Source: Clostridia bacterium (GTDB lineage: Bacteria; Bacillota; Clostridia; RGIG6154). From it: a stretch of 44,080 nucleotides of DNA. The translations under genes and the position numbers were made by a program. Under the pieces are notes generated by a model. That model worked only from the letters and a program-made list of their open reading frames with translations. It was not told the DNA's origin and searched no databases. Every line of letters begins with the position of its first letter. Positions within the stretch are counted from its first letter, which is position 1. This document shows, piece after piece, positions 28,383 through 37,651 of the stretch. The stretch covers positions 1-44,080 of the forward strand of contig JAFQQW010000065.1 in assembly GCA_017410375.1 (NCBI GenBank), given 5' to 3'.

Positions 28383-30722
28383 ATGATTTTTAAAGACCAA
28401 TATATGTTTTTTGACGGTGGAACGGGTACCGTGTTGCAGTCCATGGGCTTAAAGCCGGGCGAGCAACCCGAAGCCTGGAATTTATCCGCCCCCGAAAAAA
28501 TTATCGCCCTGCATAAAGCCTATATCGAAGCAGGCGCAAATCTCATCAAAACCAACACTTTCGGTGCATCACCCTTAAAATTCGGCGAAAATTTTGCGGA
28601 AGTGGTAAAGGCAGGCGTACAAAACGCAAAGGAAGCGGTTAAAGGGACGGACACCTTGGTTGCTTTGGACATAGGTCCCACCGGAAAGCTGTTAAAGCCC
28701 TACGGCGATTTAGAGTTCGAGGACGCAGTTGCTTGCTTTGCAGAGGTTGTAAAGGCAGGAAAAAATGCCGACCTCATTTTAATCGAAACCATGAACGACA
28801 GCTTAGAAACCAAAGCAGCGGTGCTTGCGGCAAAGGAGAATTCTGATTTACCCATATTTGTCACCTGCGTGTATGACGAAACGGGCAAGCTCATGACGGG
28901 CGCAACACCTGAAGCCATGGTTGCCATGTTAGAGGGCTTGGGCGTTTCTGCCATCGGTGTAAACTGCAGCTTAGGTCCTGTGGAAATGCAGGGCGTTGTG
29001 CAAAAATTAGTTGAAAACGCCTCTGTTCCCGTTATTGTAAACCCCAACGCAGGTCTACCAAAGCTTCAAAACGGTGAAACGGTGTTTGATATCACCCCAA
29101 TAGGGTTTGCAGATGCCATGGAAACCATAGCAAACATGGGCGCATGCATTTTAGGCGGTTGTTGCGGTACAACCCCCGACCATATCCGTGCTATGACAGA
29201 ACGCGTGAAGAAAATGCCCTTCAAAGCCCCCGTACCCAAACAAAAAACGGTGGTGTCCTCCTATACCCATGCGGTAGAAATCGGGCAAAAACCCATTTTG
29301 ATTGGTGAACGCATCAACCCCACCGGTAAACCACGCTTAAAAGAAGCTCTCCGAGAGCATAAAATGGATTATATCTTAAACGAGGGCTTACAGCAACAGG
29401 AAAAAAAGGTCCACATTTTAGACGTCAATGTGGGACTTCCCGAAATAGACGAGCCGTCCATGATGGAAGAGACGGTTAAAGCTCTGCAGGCGGTGTCCGA
29501 CCTGCCTCTGCAGATTGATACCTCCGATTTTGATGCCTTAGAGAAAGGTATGCGTTGCTATAACGGCAAACCCATGGTGAACTCGGTAAACGGCAAGCAG
29601 GAGAGCATGGATAAAGTGTTCCCGCTGGTGAAAAAATACGGCGGTGTGGTGGTTGCCCTGACCTTAGACGAAACGGGCATCCCGAAAACGGTCGAGGGCA
29701 GACTTGCCATCGCAGATAAAATCTACGCAGAAGCGTCTAAATACGGCATTTCCCCAAAAGACATTGTGGTGGATGCCCTTGCCATGACCATAAGCTCGGA
29801 TACCGCTTCGGCACTTACCACCTTAGAAACTGTAAGGAGGCTTTCTGCCCTGGGCAGAAAAACAAGCCTTGGCGTTTCCAATATTTCGTTCGGCTTACCC
29901 AACCGTGAAGCCATTAACAGCACCTTTTTCGGGCTTGCCATGGAAAACGGCTTGTCGGCTGCCATTATGAATCCCCATTCCGAGGGCATGATGCAGGCAT
30001 ACTACAGCTTTTGTGCATTGCATAACCTAGATGCAAACTGCACCGACTATATTACCTATAACGCAGACAAAACTGCACCCCAGGCGACCGCCAAAGACAC
30101 GTCGGAAACCTTGAAAAGTGCCATCATCAAAGGTTTAAAAGACAGTGCAGGTGCGCTTTGCAAAAGCCTCTTAGCTGAAGAAATGTCTGCCATGGATATC
30201 ATCAAAGAGCATATCATTCCGGCTTTGGATGTGGCAGGCAAAGGCTTTGAACAAAAAACGGTCTTTCTGCCCCAGCTTTTAATGAGTGCCGAAGCGGCAA
30301 AGGAAGCCTTTGAGGTGGTAAAATCTACCATGACCAAGACCGCTTCCGACAAAGGCAAAGTGATTGTGGCAACGGTAGAGGGCGATATCCATGATATCGG
30401 TAAAAATATTGTAAAAGTTCTTTTGGAAAACTACGGCTTTGACGTGTTGGACTTAGGTAAAGATGTAAAAGCCGAAACGGTGCTTGAAGAAACCAAAAAA
30501 CACAACGTAAAATTAGTGGGCTTAAGTGCGCTGATGACCACCACCGTCCCGGCTATGGAAAAGACCATTAAGCTTCTCCGTGAGCAGGCTCCCGATGTTA
30601 AAGTGGTAGTCGGCGGTGCGGTGCTTACTCAGGAATACGCCGATGCCATGGGTGCCGACAAATACGCAAAGGATGCCATGGAAACGGTACGCTATGCCGA
30701 AGAACTGTTTTCTGCAGTGTAA
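28383..30722 (+). CDS. metH: Cobalamin-dependent methionine synthase lacking the activation domain
   Basis: The 779-residue protein holds three MetH modules. The homocysteine-binding barrel (1-290) has zinc ligands Cys195 (GVNCS) and Cys260-Cys261 (LGGCCGTTPDH). The pterin-binding barrel (about 305-560) begins IGERINPTGK. The B12-binding part (about 570-779) has the lower-ligand motif GDIHDIG with His670 and the VGLSALMTTT and VVGGA segments. The usual C-terminal reactivation domain is missing and is supplied by the preceding gene. It moves the methyl group from 5-methyl-THF to homocysteine. Confidence 0.95.
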   Translation: MIFKDQYMFFDGGTGTVLQSMGLKPGEQPEAWNLSAPEKIIALHKAYIEAGANLIKTNTFGASPLKFGENFAEVVKAGVQNAKEAVKGTDTLVALDIGPTGKLLKPYGDLEFEDAVACFAEVVKAGKNADLILIETMNDSLETKAAVLAAKENSDLPIFVTCVYDETGKLMTGATPEAMVAMLEGLGVSAIGVNCSLGPVEMQGVVQKLVENASVPVIVNPNAGLPKLQNGETVFDITPIGFADAMETIANMGACILGGCCGTTPDHIRAMTERVKKMPFKAPVPKQKTVVSSYTHAVEIGQKPILIGERINPTGKPRLKEALREHKMDYILNEGLQQQEKKVHILDVNVGLPEIDEPSMMEETVKALQAVSDLPLQIDTSDFDALEKGMRCYNGKPMVNSVNGKQESMDKVFPLVKKYGGVVVALTLDETGIPKTVEGRLAIADKIYAEASKYGISPKDIVVDALAMTISSDTASALTTLETVRRLSALGRKTSLGVSNISFGLPNREAINSTFFGLAMENGLSAAIMNPHSEGMMQAYYSFCALHNLDANCTDYITYNADKTAPQATAKDTSETLKSAIIKGLKDSAGALCKSLLAEEMSAMDIIKEHIIPALDVAGKGFEQKTVFLPQLLMSAEAAKEAFEVVKSTMTKTASDKGKVIVATVEGDIHDIGKNIVKVLLENYGFDVLDLGKDVKAETVLEETKKHNVKLVGLSALMTTTVPAMEKTIKLLREQAPDVKVVVGGAVLTQEYADAMGADKYAKDAMETVRYAEELFSAV

Positions 30723-30750
30723 AAACAACATTTACGGAGTTTTAAAAAAC

Positions 30751-31659
30751 ATGCAACAAAAATCAAATGCCATATACTATGTGTATATGTTTCTGGTAGT
30801 GGGAATCTGGAGTGTATCGCCCCTTGTCACCAAAACCTTTTATGATTATTATTCCGCAACGGCATACACCCTTTTGTGTGCGCTCATTTCTGCGGTAAGC
30901 TTTACTTTATTGTCTGTCAAAAAATTGAAAATGTTAGACAAACAGTATTTTAAAGTGGCAATCGTAACAGGTGCCTGCTACTCTCTGGCAACCATTTCCC
31001 AAAAAATCGGTCTGCAATACACAACCCCTGCTATGTACGCATTTCTGGAAAATACCTCCTGCATCATCGTACCGCTCTTAATGCTTTTTATGTTCAAACA
31101 AAAGCCCTGCAAGCCGGTTGCGTTTGCAAGTGTCATCTGCCTTTTGGGTTGCTTTGTGTTAAGCGGTGCAAATTTCTCGGGCGGGCTTGGAATGGGTGAA
31201 ATTCTTTGTGCCCTGGCAGGCTTTTTATACGCAGGTAATATCGTGGGTACAGGCGTATACGCCAAAAAAATGGATGCCGTTTTGTACCTGATGATTCAGC
31301 AATGGGTTAACGTTGTGCTGTCTGCGCTTTTTATGGTTTGCCTGCACTATATTCGTCCTGAGGGCGTGGCACTGGAATACATACACTTTTCCTTTGACTT
31401 TAAAATTTTATTGCTTGCAGTGCTGACCAACTTAATCGTAAGCTGTGTATGCTGGATTTTGCGCACCATAACGGTTACAAAACTGGATGTCACAGTGGTC
31501 ACCATCACCATGTCCACTCCTGCGGTTTTGACCACAATCCTTTCGGTTTGCTTAGGCTTGGATACCGTAAGCTGGTCGCTGATTTTGGGCGCGACCTTAA
31601 TTTTCAGCGCCGTCCTGCTCTCGGGTCTTGGCGAAACACTATCCACAAAGAAAAATTAA
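30751..31659 (+). CDS. EamA/DMT-family permease
   Basis: The ATG at 30751 lies after ACGGAG; the long upstream extension overlaps metH and is rejected. The 302 residues form about ten membrane segments in two EamA halves, beginning FLVVGIWSVSPLVTKTFYDYY, split here as FLVVGIWSVSPLV, with CYSLATISQKIGLQYTTPAMYAFLEN in the first half. Members export amino acids or other metabolites. It follows metH by 28 bp without a terminator, so it may be part of the methionine operon, making export of methionine or a related compound a possible role. Confidence 0.85.
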   Translation: MQQKSNAIYYVYMFLVVGIWSVSPLVTKTFYDYYSATAYTLLCALISAVSFTLLSVKKLKMLDKQYFKVAIVTGACYSLATISQKIGLQYTTPAMYAFLENTSCIIVPLLMLFMFKQKPCKPVAFASVICLLGCFVLSGANFSGGLGMGEILCALAGFLYAGNIVGTGVYAKKMDAVLYLMIQQWVNVVLSALFMVCLHYIRPEGVALEYIHFSFDFKILLLAVLTNLIVSCVCWILRTITVTKLDVTVVTITMSTPAVLTTILSVCLGLDTVSWSLILGATLIFSAVLLSGLGETLSTKKN

Positions 31660-31692
31660 AAATGTCGCTTAACTGTAAGGGCGAAATAAAAG

Positions 31693-31737
31693 CCTTCCTC
31701 TGACGAGGAAGGTGGCACGCGTAAGCGTGACGGAAGG
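31693..31737. repeat. Dispersed double-hairpin repeat, copy 2
   Basis: CCTTCCTC-TGAC-GAGGAAGG is followed by TGG, a CACGC-GTAA-GCGTG hairpin, then ACGGAAGG. The architecture and joining bases match 8024-8066. Confidence 0.75.
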
Positions 31738-31757
31738 AGAGAAATATCGAACGGAGC

Positions 31758-31793
31758 AGAACCCTCGCTGGATTCCGCTCCGTTACTTTCTTT
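31758..31793. terminator. Terminator-like hairpin within a repeat
   Basis: Arms AACGGAGC and GCTCCGTT enclose further pairing (GAACC / GGATTC with bulges), followed by a T-rich stretch. It probably ends the EamA transcript. The core TGGATTCCGCTCC recurs near the right window end on the opposite strand. Confidence 0.6.
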
Positions 31794-31826
31794 TTGCAAG
31801 TTTGCGTTTTAATTCTTGCAAAATCA

Positions 31827-31855
31827 TTGACACATACCGTAAAATATGATAAAAT
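31827..31855 (+). promoter_or_regulatory. Promoter of aconitase-isocitrate dehydrogenase operon
   Basis: TTGACA (31827-31832), 17 bp, TAAAAT (31850-31855), near consensus. Confidence 0.85.
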
Positions 31856-31892
31856 ACCTTTATTGTGAATGATGGAAAGGAATGAACATAAA

Positions 31893-33824
31893 ATGGGTCT
31901 TACATTAACTGAAAAAATCCTTAAAAACCATGTAGTGGACGGGGAATTCAAAAAAGGCAACGAAATCGGTATCCGTATCGACCAGACCTTAACCCAGGAC
32001 GCTACAGGCACCATGGCATACTTAGAATTTGAAGCCATCGGAATTCCGCGTGTCAAAACCGAAAAATCGGTTGCATATATTGACCATAACACCCTGCAGT
32101 CCGGCTTTGAAAATGCAGACGACCACCGTTTTATCGGCTCGGTTTGCAAAAAGCACGGCATTTACTTTTCACGTCCCGGTAACGGCATCTGCCATCAGGT
32201 GCATTTAGAGCGCTTCGGCATCCCGGGCAAAACCTTAATCGGCTCGGACAGCCATACCCCCACAGGTGGCGGTATCGGTATGATTGCCATCGGTGCAGGC
32301 GGTTTGGACGTTGCGGTTGCTATGGGTGGCGGTGCATATTACATCACCTATCCCAAAATCGTAAAAGTAAATTTAACTGGAAAATTATCTCCCTGGTGTG
32401 CCGCAAAGGACGTTATTTTAGAAGTGTTAAAACGCCTTTCTGTTAAAGGTGGCGTAGGTAAGGTTATCGAATATTGCGGTGAGGGTGTAAAAACCTTGTC
32501 TGTTCCCGAGCGTGCAACCATCACCAACATGGGCGCAGAGCTTGGTGCAACCACCTCCATCTTCCCCTCGGACGATGTAACAAAGGCATTCTTAAAAGCC
32601 CAGAAGAGAGAGCAGGATTTTGTTCCTCTTTGCGCAGACGAGGATGCAGAATATGACGAATTTGTAGAAATCAACCTTTCCGAAATCGAGCCTGCGGCAG
32701 CTTGCCCCCATTCTCCCGATGCGGTAAAACCCCTTTCCGAAATCGGCGAAATGAAAATTGACCAGGTTTGTATCGGCTCTTGTACCAACAGCTCGCTGCT
32801 TGATATGTTAAAGGTTGCCCACATCTTAAAGGGCAAAACGGTACACCCCGATGTGTCTTTGTCCATTGCCCCCGGCTCTAAGCAGGTATTAAATATGCTT
32901 GCAGAAAACGGTGCCCTTGCCATTATGATTGCGGCAGGTGCAAGAATATTAGAAAGTGCCTGCGGTCCCTGCATCGGTATGGGTCAGGCACCAAACTCCA
33001 AAGGTATTTCCCTTAGAACCTTCAACCGTAACTTTGAGGGCCGTTCGGGTACAAAAGACGGTCAGATTTATCTGGTTTCCCCCGAGGTTGCGGCAGTATC
33101 TGCCATCACCGGCGTTTTAACCGATCCCCGTACCTTAGGGGATATGCCCGCATTTGAATTGCCCGAAGAATTTTTAATTAACGATAACATGGTAGAACCG
33201 CCCGTAGCGGAAGCGGATATGGATTCTGTGGAAGTGCTCCGCGGTCCCAACATCAAGCCGTTCCCCAAAACCGAACCGCTTTCTGATGTAATCGCTTGCG
33301 ATTGCTCCTTAAAGGTTGGGGACAACATCACCACCGACCATATCATGCCCGCAGGCGCAAAGATTTTGCCCCTCCGTTCCAACATTCCTGCCATTTCCAA
33401 GCATTGCTTCACTGTTTGCGACGAAGCATTCCCCGAAAGAGCAGAAAATTTGGGCAAGAGCATTATTGTAGGCGGTGCCAACTACGGTCAGGGCTCATCC
33501 CGTGAACACGCGGCACTTGCGCCTCTGCATCTTGGCGTAAAGGCGGTACTCACAAAATCCTTTGCAAGAATCCACAGAGCAAACCTGGTAAACGCAGGCA
33601 TTTTGCCTTTGGAATTTGCTTGTGAAGCGGATTATGAAAAAATCGCCCAGGGCGACAGCATTGAAATGAAAGATTTGATTGAAACCGTGAAAAACGGCAA
33701 AGATTTTATCTTAACCAATAAAACCAACGGTGCGGAAATTGTGTTGAAATGCGACCTTTCCGACCGTCAGAAGGATATTATTTTGGCAGGCGGTTTGCTG
33801 GCTTATACAAAAATGAAAGGATAA
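31893..33824 (+). CDS. acnA: Aconitate hydratase
   Basis: Start ATG 31893 follows GGAAAGGA; earlier in-frame ATGs at 31869 and 31872 lie close to the transcription start with no ribosome site. The 643-residue protein shows the aconitase [4Fe-4S] ligands Cys297 (CIGSCTNSS), Cys357 and Cys360 (ESACGPCIGMGQ). Substrate-site motifs include GSDSHTPTGGG, NRNFEGRSG, DNITTDHIMPAG and the swivel-domain GGANYGQGSSREHAAL. The length and order match the short bacterial/mitochondrial-like group rather than IRP1/AcnA of E. coli, so the symbol is approximate. It converts citrate to isocitrate for the next gene's product. Confidence 0.94.
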   Translation: MGLTLTEKILKNHVVDGEFKKGNEIGIRIDQTLTQDATGTMAYLEFEAIGIPRVKTEKSVAYIDHNTLQSGFENADDHRFIGSVCKKHGIYFSRPGNGICHQVHLERFGIPGKTLIGSDSHTPTGGGIGMIAIGAGGLDVAVAMGGGAYYITYPKIVKVNLTGKLSPWCAAKDVILEVLKRLSVKGGVGKVIEYCGEGVKTLSVPERATITNMGAELGATTSIFPSDDVTKAFLKAQKREQDFVPLCADEDAEYDEFVEINLSEIEPAAACPHSPDAVKPLSEIGEMKIDQVCIGSCTNSSLLDMLKVAHILKGKTVHPDVSLSIAPGSKQVLNMLAENGALAIMIAAGARILESACGPCIGMGQAPNSKGISLRTFNRNFEGRSGTKDGQIYLVSPEVAAVSAITGVLTDPRTLGDMPAFELPEEFLINDNMVEPPVAEADMDSVEVLRGPNIKPFPKTEPLSDVIACDCSLKVGDNITTDHIMPAGAKILPLRSNIPAISKHCFTVCDEAFPERAENLGKSIIVGGANYGQGSSREHAALAPLHLGVKAVLTKSFARIHRANLVNAGILPLEFACEADYEKIAQGDSIEMKDLIETVKNGKDFILTNKTNGAEIVLKCDLSDRQKDIILAGGLLAYTKMKG

Positions 33825-33830
33825 TCGGAC

Positions 33831-35045
33831 ATGGCTAAAATTCAGATGAAAACCCCCTTAGTCGAAATGGACGGGGACGAAATGACCAGAATTATCTGGC
33901 AAATGATTAAAGATATTTTGATTTACCCTTATGTGGACTTAAAATCCGAGTATTATGATTTAGGGCTGGTGCACAGAAACGAAACAGATGACAAGGTTAC
34001 TTTCGAGTCTGCCGAAGCCACCAAAAAATACGGTGTTGCGGTTAAATGTGCCACCATCACTCCCAACGCGGCAAGAATGCCCGAATACAATTTAAAGGAA
34101 ATGTGGAAGTCACCCAACGGCACAATCCGTGCGATTTTAGACGGTACCGTATTCCGTACCCCCATTATCGTAAAGGGTATTACCCCCTATATTCCCACCT
34201 GGACAAAGCCCATTACCATTGCCCGTCATGCCTATGGTGATGTGTATAAAAATACCGAAATGCAGGTGCCCGAAGGCGCAAAATGTGAACTCGTCTGCAC
34301 CGATAAAAACGGCAATGAAACCAGAAGCTTAATTCATCAGTTTGGCGATTCTGCAGGCATCATTCAGGGTATGCACAATGTGGACAGCTCTATTGAGAGC
34401 TTTGCAAGAAGCTGTTTTAACTTTGCTCTCGATACCAAGCAGGATATCTGGTTTGCAAGCAAGGACACCATCTCCAAAAAATACGACCACCGCTTTAAAG
34501 ATATTTTCCAGGAAGTGTTTGACAACGAATACAAGGAAAAATTCGAAAAAGCAGGCATTGAATACTTCTATACATTGATTGATGATGCGGTTGCACGCGT
34601 AATCCGCTCCGAGGGCGGTTATATCTGGGCTTGCAAGAACTATGACGGCGACGTCATGAGCGATATGGTGGCAACGGCCTACGGCTCTCTTGCTATGATG
34701 ACCTCCGTGCTGGTTTCGCCCGACGGTGTGTATGAATATGAAGCGGCACACGGTACCGTTCAGCGTCATTATTACAAGCACTTGAAAGGCGAAAAAACCT
34801 CCACAAACTCGGTGGCAACCCTGTTTGCATGGACAGGTGCTTTAAGAAAACGCGGTGAAATGGACGAATTGCCCGACCTCATCAGATTCGCAGATGCTTT
34901 GGAAAAAGCAACCATCCAGACCATTGAAGAGGGCGTGATGACCGGCGACCTCTACCTCTTGTCCAACTTGCCCAACAAGCAAAAAGTAGACACCGAAGAA
35001 TTTTTACTCGAAGTAAACAAACGCTTACAAGCATTGTTGGCATAA
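33831..35045 (+). CDS. icd: NADP-dependent isocitrate dehydrogenase (eukaryotic-type)
   Basis: The 404-residue protein starts six bases after the aconitase stop. It is the eukaryote-like subfamily II type: [40 protein letters not shown], split here as [10 protein letters not shown] and [10 protein letters not shown], the substrate loop [26 protein letters not shown] (metal-site Asp pair) and [14 protein letters not shown] with NADP-site residues. It oxidises isocitrate to 2-oxoglutarate with NADPH production. Together with aconitase it supplies 2-oxoglutarate for glutamate; citrate synthase is not in the window. Confidence 0.95.
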   Translation: MAKIQMKTPLVEMDGDEMTRIIWQMIKDILIYPYVDLKSEYYDLGLVHRNETDDKVTFESAEATKKYGVAVKCATITPNAARMPEYNLKEMWKSPNGTIRAILDGTVFRTPIIVKGITPYIPTWTKPITIARHAYGDVYKNTEMQVPEGAKCELVCTDKNGNETRSLIHQFGDSAGIIQGMHNVDSSIESFARSCFNFALDTKQDIWFASKDTISKKYDHRFKDIFQEVFDNEYKEKFEKAGIEYFYTLIDDAVARVIRSEGGYIWACKNYDGDVMSDMVATAYGSLAMMTSVLVSPDGVYEYEAAHGTVQRHYYKHLKGEKTSTNSVATLFAWTGALRKRGEMDELPDLIRFADALEKATIQTIEEGVMTGDLYLLSNLPNKQKVDTEEFLLEVNKRLQALLA

Positions 35046-35047
35046 TC

Positions 35048-35076
35048 AAAAAGCTCCCTCGGTGAGGGAGCTTTTT
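35048..35076. terminator. Bidirectional terminator icd / AraC gene
   Basis: A 13-bp stem AAAAAGCTCCCTC / GAGGGAGCTTTTT with a 3-base loop, with T-runs on both strands. Confidence 0.92.
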
Positions 35077-35084
35077 CAATTATA

Positions 35085-35825
35085 TCATTTCTTTGCTTTG
35101 TAGTTGCTGGGCGAGCATCCGTATGCCTTACGAAATGCCTTGCCGAATGCTGAAACGGAAGAGTATCCGCATTTATCTGTAATTTCCGAAACAGTATTTC
35201 CGCTTTCCAACATATAAAGAGCAACAGACATCTTGTGCATCTGGCTGAATTTCATAGGCGATGTGCCCATAGCCTTAGAAAAAAGGCGTATAAAATAGCT
35301 TTCGTTTATAGAAAGTTTTTCAGCAATTTCTTTGGATGAAATATTGGGATTTTCTTCCAATAACTTTAATGCCGTTACAATAAACTTGTCCGAAATGTAG
35401 GGTAATTTTATATGCCGTTCTATATAAGAGAGTATCGACTTTAAAAATTTTAACGCAACGATGCGATCTGATTCATCCCGTCGGTGCAGTTTAATGCTGT
35501 TTATAAATGTAAAGAATTCTGCAAGCCCAAAGCTGTTTCCGGGAATTTCGGTAAAACTGTCAAACTGCAGAGCAGGGGCGCAGTAATAATCGAAAAAATT
35601 GTGGTCAAAATTTTCAGCCGATACACGGTGGAAGTCTTTGGCTTGCGGCAAAATATACACATTGCCCAGAGTGAGCTTAAATTCTTTCTGTGCATATTTC
35701 ACCGTACAACTACCCCCATTTACATAATACAGACGGTTTAATTTTTTTGCAACATCATTTTTGCCCCACGGACCATTGGAAACAGCCCGTCCAAAGTCGT
35801 GCAGTGTAATTTTGTTATATTCCAT
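35085..35825 (-). CDS. AraC-family transcriptional regulator (246 aa)
   Basis: An N-terminal cupin-like sensor (about 1-120, with GSCTVKYAQKEFKLTLGNVYILP, split here as CTVKYAQKEFKLTLG) is followed by two helix-turn-helix motifs. These are ISSKEIAEKLSINESYFIRLF and then VSEITDKCGYSSVSAFGKAFRKAYGCSP, the second given here as DKCGYSSVSAFGKAF. Such regulators bind sugars or small effectors and activate transport and hydrolase genes. It is divergent from the solute-binding lipoprotein gene with a 139-bp gap that holds a perfect inverted repeat at 35846-35862. It follows an AAGGAGAG ribosome site. Confidence 0.9.
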   Translation of the reverse strand: MEYNKITLHDFGRAVSNGPWGKNDVAKKLNRLYYVNGGSCTVKYAQKEFKLTLGNVYILPQAKDFHRVSAENFDHNFFDYYCAPALQFDSFTEIPGNSFGLAEFFTFINSIKLHRRDESDRIVALKFLKSILSYIERHIKLPYISDKFIVTALKLLEENPNISSKEIAEKLSINESYFIRLFSKAMGTSPMKFSQMHKMSVALYMLESGNTVSEITDKCGYSSVSAFGKAFRKAYGCSPSNYKAKK

Positions 35826-35845
35826 AAAAATCTCTCCTTAATGTC

Positions 35846-35862
35846 AATAGTGGACTACTATT
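35846..35862. promoter_or_regulatory. Candidate operator between AraC gene and solute-binding protein gene
   Basis: Perfect inverted repeat AATAGT-GGACT-ACTATT, about 40 bp upstream of the rightward -10. AraC proteins more often use direct repeats, so the binding partner is uncertain. Confidence 0.4.
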
Positions 35863-35877
35863 CGTCGATTTCGGAAA

Positions 35878-35906
35878 TTCCCAAACGACAATAAACATGC
35901 TATAAT
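35878..35906 (+). promoter_or_regulatory. Activator-type promoter of solute-binding protein gene
   Basis: Perfect -10 TATAAT (35901-35906) with a poor -35 TTCCCA (35878-35883) at 17 bp. This is the expected layout of a promoter needing an activator such as the divergent AraC protein. Confidence 0.55.
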
Positions 35907-35964
35907 TATTATAAAGTATGGATTTTATAAAGTCAATACTAAAATACAGGGAAGGATGAACAAA

Positions 35965-37635
35965 ATGAAAAAAGGGTTTAAATTTTTGTCTGTTATGCTT
36001 GCACTTTCGTTGGTTTTGTCGTTGGTAGCCTGCAGCGGACAGAAAACAACAAGCAAAACGGACGACACGCTGACTATTTTCGGTAACGTGGGGAGTACGG
36101 AGGGGATGTCCGTGATTGATGAGAAGATTATTAACGGATTCAAAGAAAAAACAGGAATTACGGTTGAAATACAGACCGGCTCATCTTCGGGCTATCTGGA
36201 ACAGCTGCAGCTTCTGATTGCATCGGGCGAGTATCCGGATGTTGCGTTGTTCCCCACGACCACCGTGCAGGCATATATTGATGTGTGCGAAGGCGGAAAG
36301 GTTGCAGCCCTTGACGAATATCTGACAGAGGAAAATTGTCCCAATCTGATGGCGTATACCTATCCGTCAGCCTGGGAAGGTGTAAAACCGCTTGATGACG
36401 GCAAAATTTATGCAGTTCCAAGAACATCGCTTACCCGTAACGAAGGAATAATTGTTCGCGCTGACTGGATGAAAAATATCGGCATGGGCAATATTTTAGA
36501 GCGTGATTTTCATGATGTTTCGGCAGATGAATTTAAAGAAATTTTAAAAAGAATGACCGAGGATGACCCGGATAACAACGGTAAAGATGATACTATAGGT
36601 ACATCCTGCTGGACGGATGATGTAACCAAGCAGTTCGGACCTCTCGAATTTTCGCGCGGTTTTTACGGCGACTACGGCTGGTATGCTTACGAAGGCGAAG
36701 AATATGATTATATGTTTCCGCAGTACTCATTAAAGAGTGATATCTTTAAAAATCAGCTGCAGTACACACAGGATTTGTATACCGCCGGCTATTTTGATGT
36801 AGACGGACCGTCCATGACCAAATCTGCTGTCGGCGATGAGTTTATCAAGCAACGCTATGGGGTGAGACCTGCATTTGTAGGTGATTTGGCAAGTGAAGAA
36901 GAAAAGATTGTAGATGCAAACAATGGCATTCGTCACCCGGAAGGCTCTTATGTTGACTATATCTTTGCCAAGGATGAAAACGGTGTTGTTGCAGGTAACG
37001 GCTACTATAAACCTATGTGGGGACAATGGTGCGTGTTTACCGTTTGCGAAAACCCGAATAACTTTATCCAATTCTGCGACTATATGCTGTCAGATGAAGT
37101 ATGGGATATGATTGCAAACGGTGTTGAAGGCATTACCTATGAAATGATTGGCGGTATCAAAACACCTATCGTGGTTGAGCCGGGTGAGCAGGGCAGAGGC
37201 GCTTCCTTCCCTTCCGGCATTATAAGAAAAGCAGGAGACCCTGAATTTTTTGCTTTGCGAGGCGTTAAACCGGACAAGACTGCTTATATGGAAGAACCTA
37301 CTCTTCATAGTTTTTATATCGGTCAGGTTACGCAGATTGACGGATTGGATAACGGCTTTGTGCCCGAAGCATCCTCCAAAACTCAATTTATCAATGCGCA
37401 GGATGATTTGGCGCAGGTAATTACCAAAATCTGCGCAGGTAAAATGCGTGTTTCTGAATACGATAAAGCATTAGATGCATGGTATAAAGCAGGCGGTAAA
37501 GACTATGTGGAACAGATGAATGCTTACATTTCCAAAAACCAAAGCTCTGATTCTGCGACGAAGATTGAAAAGCCCGTGCAGCCGGATCAATGGACAGCGG
37601 AATATAATGCCTTACTTGAAAAATACGAGCAATAA
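35965..37635 (+). CDS. Extracellular solute-binding lipoprotein (ABC sugar importer, LplA/YtcQ-like)
   Basis: ATG 35965 is 9 bases after AGGGAAGG; the ATG at 35956 abuts the ribosome site and is rejected. The 556-residue product has a signal peptide with lipobox SLVACSG and mature Cys near 24. Family 1 binding-protein features follow: LTIFGNVGSTEG, an EKTGITVEIQ strand, and LLIASGEYPDVALF. Many Trp and Tyr residues could line a carbohydrate site. The length (about 550) is typical for binding proteins of complex polysaccharide fragments that work with LplB/LplC-type permeases. No permease or ATPase gene follows; the next gene is a GH16 enzyme. Confidence 0.9.
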   Translation: MKKGFKFLSVMLALSLVLSLVACSGQKTTSKTDDTLTIFGNVGSTEGMSVIDEKIINGFKEKTGITVEIQTGSSSGYLEQLQLLIASGEYPDVALFPTTTVQAYIDVCEGGKVAALDEYLTEENCPNLMAYTYPSAWEGVKPLDDGKIYAVPRTSLTRNEGIIVRADWMKNIGMGNILERDFHDVSADEFKEILKRMTEDDPDNNGKDDTIGTSCWTDDVTKQFGPLEFSRGFYGDYGWYAYEGEEYDYMFPQYSLKSDIFKNQLQYTQDLYTAGYFDVDGPSMTKSAVGDEFIKQRYGVRPAFVGDLASEEEKIVDANNGIRHPEGSYVDYIFAKDENGVVAGNGYYKPMWGQWCVFTVCENPNNFIQFCDYMLSDEVWDMIANGVEGITYEMIGGIKTPIVVEPGEQGRGASFPSGIIRKAGDPEFFALRGVKPDKTAYMEEPTLHSFYIGQVTQIDGLDNGFVPEASSKTQFINAQDDLAQVITKICAGKMRVSEYDKALDAWYKAGGKDYVEQMNAYISKNQSSDSATKIEKPVQPDQWTAEYNALLEKYEQ

Positions 37636-37651
37636 ATGAGGTGACATGTAT

